A stretch of 64,000 nucleotides of DNA from Viridibacterium silvisoli (lineage in GTDB: Bacteria > Pseudomonadota > Gammaproteobacteria > Burkholderiales > Rhodocyclaceae). A model generated the notes under the pieces. The model worked only from the letters and a program-made list of their open reading frames with translations. It did not search any database and was not told where the DNA came from. The translations under genes and the position numbers were made by a program. Shown here in pieces: positions 17,547 through 25,318 of this stretch (position 1 is its first letter; the number at the start of each line of letters is the position of its first letter). The stretch is taken from NCBI RefSeq assembly GCF_036017035.1, contig NZ_JAYXHS010000001.1, positions 1,426,001-1,490,000 on the forward strand, in the 5' to 3' direction.

Positions 17547-17666
17547 GAAGCCGCAATCAAATGGCTGCGCGAATGTCTGTCGTTGTTGGCTCGCTCGCCG
17601 TGCATATGCACTGCTCTGCGCGAGCCGCCTAGACCGCCATCCGCTCGCTCATTTGCTTGCGGCTTC
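17547..17666. repeat. Structured intergenic repeat, copy 2
   Basis: 120 bp with the best-formed core, including the perfect 12-bp palindrome GTGCATATGCAC. Outer arms GAAGCCGCAA.CAAATG and CATTTG.TTGCGGCTTC pair with one mismatch and differ in sequence from the arms of copies 1 and 3. GGCTCGC and GCGAGCC close the inner stem. It lies 182 bp after mscS and 77 bp from the convergent ntrX stop, with a terminator in between. Confidence 0.8.
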
Positions 17667-17689
17667 TCCCTTTGGGCTGATGAAAAGAG

Positions 17690-17725
17690 AAAAGCCTCGG
17701 CATCCGTGTGGAGCCGAGGCTTTTT
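17690..17725. terminator. Bidirectional rho-independent terminator between mscS and ntrX
   Basis: AAAAGCCTCGGC (17690-17701) pairs with GCCGAGGCTTTTT (17713-17725) around an 11-nt loop. The stem carries a T-run on both strands, so it can stop mscS-side transcripts and the ntrX transcript, which ends 18 bp away. Confidence 0.9.
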
Positions 17726-17743
17726 GCCGTGAGGTCTTGATGC

Positions 17744-18979
17744 TTATTCGCCGCGTCTGGTCAGTGGCACGCCCAGCTGCTTGAGCTTGCGATACAGGTG
17801 GGTGCGTTCCAGCCCGGCCTTTTCTGCCAGACGCGTGATGTTGCCGTCTTCGAGTTGCAGGTGGTACTCGAAGTACAGGCGCTCGAAGGTTTCGCGTGCT
17901 TCGCGCAGCGGCATGTCGAGCGGCAGGGAGAGCGCCGTGGTGCTCGCCTGCGAGATGCTGCGCACTGCTTCGTCTTGCGAGATCTCGTCATCCAGCGTCG
18001 CGAGAGCGAGTGAGCGGATCGTCGATTTGAGTTCGAAGAAGCCGCCCGGCCAGGTGCAGTTGCGCAGCGCGTTGAGGGCCCCGGTCGACAGGGTGCGCGG
18101 TGGCACGTCGGCAGATTCGACCAGATGCGACAGGATCTGCTGCGCCATTTCCGGCACTTCGTCGCGCAGTTCCAGCAGCGATGGCGGCACCAGCGATATC
18201 TCGAACAGGCGACGGATCAGCATCGGGTCCCAGCCATCTGCCAGCAGGGTGTCGGGGCTGCGGTCGCAGGCAGCGATGAGGCGCAGCTCGCAACGATCGA
18301 GACGCTCGACGGCGAATGCCAGATTCTTCTGTTGGGCGCGCGTCAGCAGCGCGATGTTCTCGACGAACAGCAAGCCGCCGCGCGCCGCTTCCAGCGTCTG
18401 CAATTCCAGTGGTTGTGAAATGCTGCCCAGATCGACCCACGCCGTGCCCGGCGTCTGCTGGCTGCGCGCGCAGAGTTCGGCAAGCGAACCGGCTCCGACG
18501 CGCAACAGCACAAGACGTGATTTCTGCGTGATCTGTTCGAGTCGCTTGCGCAGGTCGCGCAGGATAGGCGAGCGCGTGAAGGCCGCCAATGTCATATGCG
18601 AACGCGCGCGCGTTGGCTGGCGCTGCAGGCCGCGTTTGACGGCAGAGAGCAGCTTCTGCAAGGCGATCGGTTTCTCGAGGAAGTCGACCGCGCCGAAGCG
18701 GATCGCCTCGACCGCAGTGTCGATGGTGCCGTGGCCGGACATCATCACGACCGGCATGGTGAGCTGGCCGTTGGCCGCCCATTCCTTGAGCAGGGTCACG
18801 CCATCGGTATCGGGCATCCAGATGTCGAGCAGGACCAGATCGGGCCGAGCGGCCAGACGCGAAGTGCGGGCGTCGACAGCATTGCCGGCCAGCACGACGT
18901 CATGGCCTTCGTCTTTCAGGATCTCGGAGAGCAGTTCGCGAATGCCGATTTCATCATCGACAATAAGGATCTTTGCCAC
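17744..18979 (-). CDS. ntrX: NtrX-like response regulator with degenerate AAA+ domain
   Basis: 411 aa, shorter than typical NtrX. The receiver domain is intact (Asp9/10, phosphoacceptor Asp52 in LLDIWMPD, Lys103 in EKP). The central sigma-54 activator domain is eroded: where Walker A (GxxGxGKE) should be, the sequence reads RVGAGSLAELCAR (about residues 160-172), the GAFTGA loop is absent, and Walker B is GGLLFVENIALL, lacking the usual DE. A C-terminal Fis-type helix-turn-helix (NITRLAEKAGLERTHLYRKLKQLG) is intact. It should therefore bind DNA on phosphorylation but not remodel sigma-54 polymerase. Partner kinase ntrY lies 142 bp upstream on the same strand. Confidence 0.9.
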   Translation of the reverse strand: MAKILIVDDEIGIRELLSEILKDEGHDVVLAGNAVDARTSRLAARPDLVLLDIWMPDTDGVTLLKEWAANGQLTMPVVMMSGHGTIDTAVEAIRFGAVDFLEKPIALQKLLSAVKRGLQRQPTRARSHMTLAAFTRSPILRDLRKRLEQITQKSRLVLLRVGAGSLAELCARSQQTPGTAWVDLGSISQPLELQTLEAARGGLLFVENIALLTRAQQKNLAFAVERLDRCELRLIAACDRSPDTLLADGWDPMLIRRLFEISLVPPSLLELRDEVPEMAQQILSHLVESADVPPRTLSTGALNALRNCTWPGGFFELKSTIRSLALATLDDEISQDEAVRSISQASTTALSLPLDMPLREARETFERLYFEYHLQLEDGNITRLAEKAGLERTHLYRKLKQLGVPLTRRGE

Positions 18980-19121
18980 GTGCTTTGACTACCCAGGAAT
19001 GGACTGAGGGGACTGCTTTATTGTTTTGTGCGGGCGCTGCATCGGTGTTGCATTTATACCAGCACTGTAACAGTTTCGTCGAAGTGCTCGCGTCTGTTAC
19101 AAATTGTTCTGTTCCTCATTT

Positions 19122-21254
19122 TCAGGCCGCGTGCTGACCAAGTGGCAGCCTGATGCGTACCTCTGCCCCGCCATCGGCGGGATTGGACAAAGTGATCTCG
19201 CCACGGTGCTCATCGATGATTTTCTTGACGATGGCCAGGCCCAGTCCTGTACCGCGCGCCTTGGTGGTGACGTAGGGCTCGAAGGCGCGTGGCAGGGTCG
19301 CGGGCGGAAAGCCGGGGCCGTTGTCGCGCAGGGTGAATTCGATGCGACGCCCGTCATGTCGTGTGAATACCATGACGCGGCCGTCGGGCTGTTCGGCGAC
19401 CGCGTGCTGGGCGTTCTGCAACAGGTTGTGGATCACCTGACGCAACTGGCTCGAGTCGGCTCGCACCGGCGGCAGATCTGCGGCGAGCTCGGTGAGGATG
19501 GGCTTGGCTGCGCCTTCGTACAGCACCAATACTTCGCGGATCAGGGCATTCAGATCGATGTTGGTCAGTGTCGGTGAAGGCAGGCGCGCGTAGTCACGGA
19601 AACTGTTGACCAGGGTCTTGAGTGCCTCGACCTGATTGACGATGGTCTGGGTGGCGCGCGTCAGCATGCTGCGACCGCCATCGTCGAGCTGCTCGGAGAG
19701 ACGCATTTCCAGCCGCTCCGCGGCAAGCTGGATGGGCGTCAGCGGATTCTTGATCTCGTGGGCGAGGCGTCGTGCCACTTCCGCCCAGGCCGCATTACGT
19801 TGTGCCGAGATGATCTGCGAGATGTCGTCGAACACCACGACGAAGCCACCACCGCTGTCCTCGGGCAGGCGCGAGCCGTGCAGCAGCAAAGTCTGTACGT
19901 CGCCATCGCCGCGATCGATTTCGAGCTGGTGGTGCCAGTCGCCTTCGCGTTCGGCGAAGCCGGTGAGGATCGCGTCGCGGAATTGCGTGTGCTCGGGCCA
20001 GTCGGACAGCGCTCGGTTTTCGACGCCCGACAGATCGCTGCGCAAACTGGTCAAGGCGCCACGATTTGCGGCGCGCAGGCGACCGTCGGCCGAGAAGGCC
20101 AGTACCCCCGCTGACAGATTGGTCAGCACGCTTTCGAGGTAGGCGCGCGCCGCGCTCACCGCGGCGCTGTTCTTCTCCGCCAGCGCGCGGGCATCCAGCA
20201 GCTGGCGCGTCATGCGGTTGAAGCTCTGCGTCAGCACGCCCAGTTCGTCGCGCGCAGGCAGCGCCTGCCGCGGCGAGAAGTCACCCGAGGCGACGGCCTG
20301 AGTGCCTTCGGCGAGGATGGACAGGGGGGCTGAAAACGCGCGCGCGAAGACAAAGGCGATGGCCACCGCCGCGAATACTGCCAGCAGCAGCGCCAGGGTC
20401 AGGGTGATGATGTAGATGCGTTTGAGGCCCTGACGCGACAGCAGAAGCTCCTGGTAGTCCTGATGCAGGGCCTGGATGGCTTCTGCGCTGCGCGCCAGAT
20501 CTTCCGGTACGGGTTGCATGATCTGCAGCAGCAGCGTGTCAGTCGAGAAATGCCGGCTCGGGATGGGCACCACCACGCGCAGCACGAGACCGTTCGATCC
20601 ATTCGTTTCGACCGCACGCAGACCGCGATTCTGGCGCGCCTGGCGTAGCTGGGCTGCCTCCGGCACGTCGGGCAGCAGTGCCTGCATGTCCTCGCCGGCG
20701 GAGACCAGCACGCGGCCGCTCAGTGAAATGACGCTTGCGTTGGCGACGCCAAGGTTGTCGCGCACGCGCGTGAGTGTCGGCAGGCTGGGGGGCAGGGCCA
20801 CATCGCCCAGCTCCAGCGCGGCATCGCGCGCGCGCTCGGCAAGCTGGTCGAGCAAGGCATCCAGCGCGCTGCGTCCCAGCGACAGGCCGGACTCCAGTGC
20901 CGTGTCGACTTTCACGTTGTAGCGCGACTCGACCGATTGCACGGCGAACTGCACGGACACGAAATAGATGACGGTGCCCGGCAACACCGACAGCAGCACG
21001 AACATCACGATCAGCTTGAGCTTGAGGCGCGAGCCGAACTGACGCTGGCGGTACTCACGCCACAGCGTATGCAGCTGGATGCCGACCAGACAGAACAGGA
21101 CCAGTGCGACAGCGCCATTGGCCGCCAGCAGCACGGGGTAGTTATGGGCGAACAGCGAGGTGTTCGAGCCGGCGGAGGCCAGCATGAACAGCAGCACGGC
21201 GCCGAGCACCGTGGTGAAGATCACCAGCCGGCGGATCGTCCGGCTACGCAGCAT
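19122..21254 (-). CDS. ntrY: NtrY-like membrane sensor histidine kinase
   Basis: 710 aa. Several N-terminal membrane helices (about residues 8-60 and 85-105) flank a short loop, then a periplasmic sensor region is closed by a helix near residue 290 (IITLTLALLLAVFAAVAIAFVFA), HAMP, PAS (ARAYLESVLTNLSAGVLAF), HisKA with His499 in HEIKNPLTPIQLAAERL, and HATPase_c with DNGPGFP and GTGLGLAIV. This is the NtrY layout; the pair is linked to nitrogen or redox regulation in other Proteobacteria. It follows the DUF4390 gene by 33 bp and precedes ntrX, as in other betaproteobacteria. Confidence 0.92.
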   Translation of the reverse strand: MLRSRTIRRLVIFTTVLGAVLLFMLASAGSNTSLFAHNYPVLLAANGAVALVLFCLVGIQLHTLWREYRQRQFGSRLKLKLIVMFVLLSVLPGTVIYFVSVQFAVQSVESRYNVKVDTALESGLSLGRSALDALLDQLAERARDAALELGDVALPPSLPTLTRVRDNLGVANASVISLSGRVLVSAGEDMQALLPDVPEAAQLRQARQNRGLRAVETNGSNGLVLRVVVPIPSRHFSTDTLLLQIMQPVPEDLARSAEAIQALHQDYQELLLSRQGLKRIYIITLTLALLLAVFAAVAIAFVFARAFSAPLSILAEGTQAVASGDFSPRQALPARDELGVLTQSFNRMTRQLLDARALAEKNSAAVSAARAYLESVLTNLSAGVLAFSADGRLRAANRGALTSLRSDLSGVENRALSDWPEHTQFRDAILTGFAEREGDWHHQLEIDRGDGDVQTLLLHGSRLPEDSGGGFVVVFDDISQIISAQRNAAWAEVARRLAHEIKNPLTPIQLAAERLEMRLSEQLDDGGRSMLTRATQTIVNQVEALKTLVNSFRDYARLPSPTLTNIDLNALIREVLVLYEGAAKPILTELAADLPPVRADSSQLRQVIHNLLQNAQHAVAEQPDGRVMVFTRHDGRRIEFTLRDNGPGFPPATLPRAFEPYVTTKARGTGLGLAIVKKIIDEHRGEITLSNPADGGAEVRIRLPLGQHAA

Positions 21255-21287
21255 GGGCCTCTGCCGAAGAAACCGGCGCCGGGCGCA

Positions 21288-21929
21288 TCAGCGTGCTCCT
21301 GCGAGGAAAGTCCAGCGCGCCCAGTTGGTCGAGATATCGAGATCGCGATTGCCGAGCGCCGCGACCTGGAAAGGTTTGGGCAGTTGTGAAATGTCGATGC
21401 GGAAACGCAGGGCTGCGTTGAGCGACTGGCCCGCCGGCAACTGGTCGCTATCTGCGACCACCCAGTTGCGTAGCGACAGCAGCGCTGCGTAAGCCTGGTC
21501 GTAGCTCGGGAAGCTGCGATGCAGACCACCCACGGTCAGGCGGTACTGTCGTGTCAGGGCGTGATAGGAGAGCCGCACATCCATGACGCGCTGGACGATG
21601 ATCTCGTCGAACCAGTACCAGCGGGCGCGCGTCAGCACGAATTCGGCCACGAAGGGCACGGATACGCCTGCCTGCACGAGCTCCTCGAGGCGTGCCTGCG
21701 GCGCACCGCCAATGGCGGCATTGACCACGTAATGGTCGTCGATCGCGACGATTTCGGTGTAGAGGAAGCTCAGCCCGCTGCGGGCGTCGGCATGCAGGGT
21801 GGCGGGCAGCCAGAGCAAGGCAAGGCAGGTCAGCAGGCGCAGCAGGATGGCTTTCGCAAACCCGTGAGGGGCCAGCGGGGCGGCCGTCTCCCTCGGGCTG
21901 CGACAGGCGCGCGCGCGTGCTGTGTTCAT
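21288..21929 (-). CDS. DUF4390 exported protein
   Basis: 213 aa from the ATG at 21929; an in-frame GTG at 21956 gives nine more residues. A hydrophobic segment (LLRLLTCLALLWLPATLHA) acts as signal peptide, and the mature part carries the DUF4390 pattern (NAAIGGAPQARLEELVQAGVSVPF, WYWFDEIIVQR, RQYRLTVGG). Members regularly sit between rsmB and ntrY in betaproteobacteria, suggesting a periplasmic role in NtrY signalling, which is inference. Gap to ntrY is 33 bp and to rsmB 111 bp, all on one strand. Confidence 0.85.
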   Translation of the reverse strand: MNTARARACRSPRETAAPLAPHGFAKAILLRLLTCLALLWLPATLHADARSGLSFLYTEIVAIDDHYVVNAAIGGAPQARLEELVQAGVSVPFVAEFVLTRARWYWFDEIIVQRVMDVRLSYHALTRQYRLTVGGLHRSFPSYDQAYAALLSLRNWVVADSDQLPAGQSLNAALRFRIDISQLPKPFQVAALGNRDLDISTNWARWTFLAGAR

Positions 21930-22040
21930 CACTGCTGTCTCGTCTCCGTGCCGCACGCTGCAAAGGCGACGGCTGTTCTACGGCGCGCGCTTGTGTCAGC
22001 ACTGCCGTGATGCTGGGCGCCTATTTTTCCATGCCCGATT

Positions 22041-23438
22041 TCAAGGGGCTGCGTGTTTTTGGAGCAGGGCGAAATAAAAACCATCATGTTCGGGGCCGGG
22101 CAACCAGCGCGCTTCGAGTTGTCCGTCGGCAAACGCAAGGCGCTGGCAGTCGGCGTGACGCGAAGCAAACCGGGCAACTTGCAGGCTGTTCTCTTCCGCG
22201 AAGATCGAACATGTCACATAAAGCATTTTTCCGCCGACGGCCAGCGTGGGCCATAACGCGTCCAGAATTTCCGCTTGCTGCGTTGCAAATCCCGCAACAT
22301 CGTCTGCTTGGCGCAACCATTTGATGTCCGGATGGCGTCGCGCGACCCCGGATGCTGAGCACGGTACATCCGCCAGAATCCGCTCGAACGGCCGACCGTC
22401 CCACCAGTCCTGCGTCCGGCGGCAATCCGCAGCCTTGACGCTGGCGGACAGGCCCAGCCGCGCCAGCTGCGTCTCGACCCGCTGGGCACGTTCCGGGTCG
22501 GCATCGAGGGCCATGAGCTGCAGATCGGCGCTTTCCAGCATGTGGGCGGTCTTGCCACCGGGTGCGGCACAGGCATCCAGCACACGCTGGCCGTCCTGCA
22601 GGTCGAGCAAGGCGGCGGCTTGCTGCGCGCCCCAGTCCTGCACCGACAGCAGGCCTTCGGCGTAGCCGGGCAGGCTGGCAACCGGTACCGGCTTGTCGAG
22701 AATCAGGGAGAAGTCACCGAGCGGCCGGTACGCGATGCCCGCGGTCTGCAGCGCGGTCGTGGCCGCTGCCAGCGTCGTGCGGCGGCGGTTGATGCGCAGG
22801 CTCATTGGCGGATGCGTGTTGGCCGCCAGCAACTGTTCGCGCCAGTTCTCCGGCGCGCTCTTGCGCAGGCGCGTGATCCACCACTTCGGATGGCGCAGGC
22901 GTGCTTCTTCGTTGAGTTCAGCCGCAGCCATCAGGCTGTCCCACTGGCGCAAGGCATTGCGCAGCACGCCGTTGACCAGGCCCTTGAGGCCGCCACGGGC
23001 GATGCGCGCGGCCGCTTCCACCGCCTGATCGACGACGGTGTGGGCCGTGTCGGCACGTACTTCGAGGCGATGCAGTGCGACGCGCAGCAGGCCGTCGATG
23101 GTCGGCTCGGTCAGCGGTTGTTGCAGCAGGCGCGACAGCAGGAATTCACCGCGGCCGTAGTCGCGCAGCGTGCCGTAAATCATGTCTTGCGCCGCGCCGC
23201 GCGTGGAGGCGGGCAGGTCAGGGTAGTGACGCCACAAGGCCGTGAATCCGTCGTTGAGCGCGTGGCCGTTACGCACATAGCCGATGGCATCGCCGGCCAC
23301 AGTGAGTGCCATGGCGAGCGAATCAGCAGGTAATGGAGGCAACTGAGGTGGCAACTGAGCGGATTGCGGTGACGCAGGACGCACGCCGGCCTTCGAATGC
23401 GTGCGCGGCGGGCGATTGCCAGGTGGCGAAGAGCGCAT
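22041..23438 (-). CDS. rsmB: 16S rRNA (cytosine-967 C5)-methyltransferase RsmB
   Basis: 465 aa. A Pro-rich N-terminal tail leads into a NusB-like domain (LLSRLLQQPLTEPTIDGLLRVALHRLE), then the RsmB/NOP2 methyltransferase domain with SAM motif VLDACAAPGGKTAHMLE, the PCSASGVARRHPDIKW block bearing the first conserved Cys, and YVTCSIFAEEN with the second Cys. The enzyme makes m5C967 of 16S rRNA. Its ATG overlaps the aroE stop by ATGA, so the two are coupled. The N-terminal extension before NusB (about 35 residues) is longer than in E. coli. Confidence 0.95.
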   Translation of the reverse strand: MRSSPPGNRPPRTHSKAGVRPASPQSAQLPPQLPPLPADSLAMALTVAGDAIGYVRNGHALNDGFTALWRHYPDLPASTRGAAQDMIYGTLRDYGRGEFLLSRLLQQPLTEPTIDGLLRVALHRLEVRADTAHTVVDQAVEAAARIARGGLKGLVNGVLRNALRQWDSLMAAAELNEEARLRHPKWWITRLRKSAPENWREQLLAANTHPPMSLRINRRRTTLAAATTALQTAGIAYRPLGDFSLILDKPVPVASLPGYAEGLLSVQDWGAQQAAALLDLQDGQRVLDACAAPGGKTAHMLESADLQLMALDADPERAQRVETQLARLGLSASVKAADCRRTQDWWDGRPFERILADVPCSASGVARRHPDIKWLRQADDVAGFATQQAEILDALWPTLAVGGKMLYVTCSIFAEENSLQVARFASRHADCQRLAFADGQLEARWLPGPEHDGFYFALLQKHAAP

Positions 23439-24262
23439 CAGGCAGCCCGCAGTGCCGCGATGACGGGCGCTGTGTCAGGGCGGATGCCGCGCCACAGGAA
23501 GAAGCACTCAGCACCCTGCTCGACAACCATGCCGAGGCCATCGGCCGTCTGCTTCACGCCAGCTTCCTTCGCAGCGAGCACGAAGGCCGTCGGATCCTTT
23601 TTGTAAGCCATGTCGTAAGCCAGCGCAGCCGCTTTCCATACGTCGGGCGACAGCGGCGGCACGTCATTGGTCATGCTCGAAGCAGAGCCGTTGATGATGA
23701 TGTCGTAGCCGCCGGGGATGTCCGCGAAGCCGCCGCCAGAGAGCTTCGTTGCGCCGGCTTCCTTGCCGAATTCCTGCGCCAGCTCGGCAGCTTTCGACGC
23801 CGTGCGGTTGGCAATGAAGACTTCGGCAGGGGCTTCCGCAAACAGTGGCAGCAGCGTACCGCGCACGGCGCCGCCGGCACCCAGCAGCAGCACGCGACGG
23901 CCGCGGATTTGACAGCCGAGGTTGTGGGTGATGTCGCGCACGATGCCGAAACCGTCGGTGTTGTCGCCGAGCACCGTGCCGTCGGCGCGCAGCGTGAACA
24001 TATTGATGGCGCCGGCTGCACGGCCGCGTGGCGTGAGCTCGTCGGCGAACTCGAAGGCGTCTAGCTTGAACGGCATGGTGATGTTCATGCCCTTGCCGCC
24101 TTCCGCCTGGAACTTGCGGATCGCCTCGGCGAACTGCCCCGGCTCACCGAGGATGGCGCCGTACTCCATGTCCTGGCCGTTGGCCTTGGCGAAAGCCATC
24201 TGCAGCGCGGGTGATTTGGCCTGGGCGATGGGGTTGCCGATGATGGCGTAGCGGTCGGTCAT
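23438..24262 (-). CDS. aroE: Shikimate dehydrogenase AroE
   Basis: 274 aa NADP-dependent enzyme of the shikimate pathway reducing 3-dehydroshikimate. Substrate-site motifs are AKSPALQMAF and NITMPFKLDAF (catalytic Lys), then NTDGFG; the nucleotide site is LLLGAGGAVRG, followed by ANRTASKA. Length is normal. The conserved late motif reads ADGLGMVVEQGAECFFLWRG. It is the first gene of the run aroE-rsmB on this strand and has 110 bp before the UPF0016 gene stop. Confidence 0.95.
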   Translation of the reverse strand: MTDRYAIIGNPIAQAKSPALQMAFAKANGQDMEYGAILGEPGQFAEAIRKFQAEGGKGMNITMPFKLDAFEFADELTPRGRAAGAINMFTLRADGTVLGDNTDGFGIVRDITHNLGCQIRGRRVLLLGAGGAVRGTLLPLFAEAPAEVFIANRTASKAAELAQEFGKEAGATKLSGGGFADIPGGYDIIINGSASSMTNDVPPLSPDVWKAAALAYDMAYKKDPTAFVLAAKEAGVKQTADGLGMVVEQGAECFFLWRGIRPDTAPVIAALRAA

Positions 24263-24372
24263 GGTGAAATTCCTCGATGAGTTGGCAAGATGCCAGAAAG
24301 CAGGCAGCGCGGGATTGTAAGGCGATCCAGCCTGTCAGGCAGCCTTGTCAGACATGTTCTGCACGTGGTCTC

Positions 24373-24945
24373 TCAGCTCAGATGCCCGACGTTGAACAGA
24401 GCGAGCAGGCCGAGGATGGCAAAGATCACGGCGCAGATGGCATGTACGGTCTTGATCGGCACACGTCGCGTCAGCTTGTCGCCGAGGAAGACTACCGGCA
24501 CGTTGGCGGCCATCATGCCCAGCGTCGTGCCAGCCACTACGGGCAGCAGCGCATGGTATTTCGCGGCCAGCGCGACCGTGGCGATCTGCGTCTTGTCGCC
24601 CATCTCGGCGAGGAAGAAGGCCACGACGGTAGCGCCGAACACGCCGAAGCGCAGGGCTTTCGGTGCGTCGTCTTCGTCGAGCTTGTCGGGCACCAGAATC
24701 CACGCGGCCATGCCGAGGAAGGACGCGGCGAGGATCCAGCGCAGGATCTCCGGGCTCAGCACGCGCGTAATCCACTCGCCAGCGGCGCCGGCACCGGCGT
24801 GATTGACGAGGGTGGCGGTGAGAATGCCGGCCACGATGGGCCAGGGCTTGCGGAAACGCGCGGCGAGAACGAGCGCCAGCAATTGCGTCTTGTCGCCCAT
24901 TTCAGCGAGGGCAACGATGCCGGTCGAGACGAGGAAAGCTTCCAT
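24373..24945 (-). CDS. UPF0016 (Gdt1/TMEM165) family manganese exporter
   Basis: 190 aa membrane protein with two hydrophobic halves, each carrying the family signature E-M-G-D-K-T-Q (Glu15 and Glu114 regions), the cation site of Gdt1-type transporters. Bacterial members (MneA of Vibrio, Mnx of cyanobacteria) export Mn2+. The ATG at 24945 (MEAFLVSTG) is chosen over a longer frame that would read through the leader. The 5' leader folds as a yybP-ykoY manganese riboswitch, which supports Mn2+ as substrate and induction when Mn2+ is high. Confidence 0.93.
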   Translation of the reverse strand: MEAFLVSTGIVALAEMGDKTQLLALVLAARFRKPWPIVAGILTATLVNHAGAGAAGEWITRVLSPEILRWILAASFLGMAAWILVPDKLDEDDAPKALRFGVFGATVVAFFLAEMGDKTQIATVALAAKYHALLPVVAGTTLGMMAANVPVVFLGDKLTRRVPIKTVHAICAVIFAILGLLALFNVGHLS

Positions 24946-25017
24946 GTAATGACTCCGCGGGCCGGCTATGGACGAAACGATGACTGCATCAGCCAGCCGA
25001 CCCGCGTCGGTGCCGAA

Positions 25018-25152
25018 GCAGTCAAAAGTCTCGCCAAACAGCCTCGCCACGGAAGTGTGGCGGGATTGTCACCTGCACCATGGTCCGGAATTGCTCCGGC
25101 GCCAAGTCTGTTGATGCAGGTTCTTCTTGAGAAGAAGGCTACTCCCTGATGA
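25018..25152 (-). promoter_or_regulatory. yybP-ykoY manganese riboswitch
   Basis: On the minus strand the leader holds the conserved 5' element GGGAGTAGCC (25138-25147) and the 3' element GGCGAGACTTTTGAC (25021-25035), with a CGCCAC..GTGGCG hairpin between, the arrangement of the yybP-ykoY aptamer. It ends about 75 nt before the UPF0016 start. CTGCATCA inside the aptamer region is complementary to TGATGCAG in the downstream leader (24984-24991), a possible alternative pairing for the switch. A TATAAT box lies just upstream. Recognition is by motif; a covariance search would confirm it. Confidence 0.88.
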
Positions 25153-25160
25153 CGGGGTGG

Positions 25161-25166
25161 ATTATA
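25161..25166 (-). promoter_or_regulatory. -10 box of the riboswitch transcript
   Basis: A perfect TATAAT on the minus strand, about 10 nt upstream of the aptamer start. No good -35 box is seen at 17-bp spacing (GCGACC or similar), so the promoter may depend on an extended -10 or an activator. Confidence 0.55.
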
Positions 25167-25318
25167 GCCTGCAAGTGCGGATCGGTCGCGTCCCGGAGCG
25201 TAAGGCTATGTGTCATCGAGGAGCGCGCATCGGCCGGTGCGACAGGCGGGAAAATCGGTCTGTTGAGGACAATGTCATGGGATAATCCCGGCGATACCCA
25301 AAATGGCCTGCTCGAACC

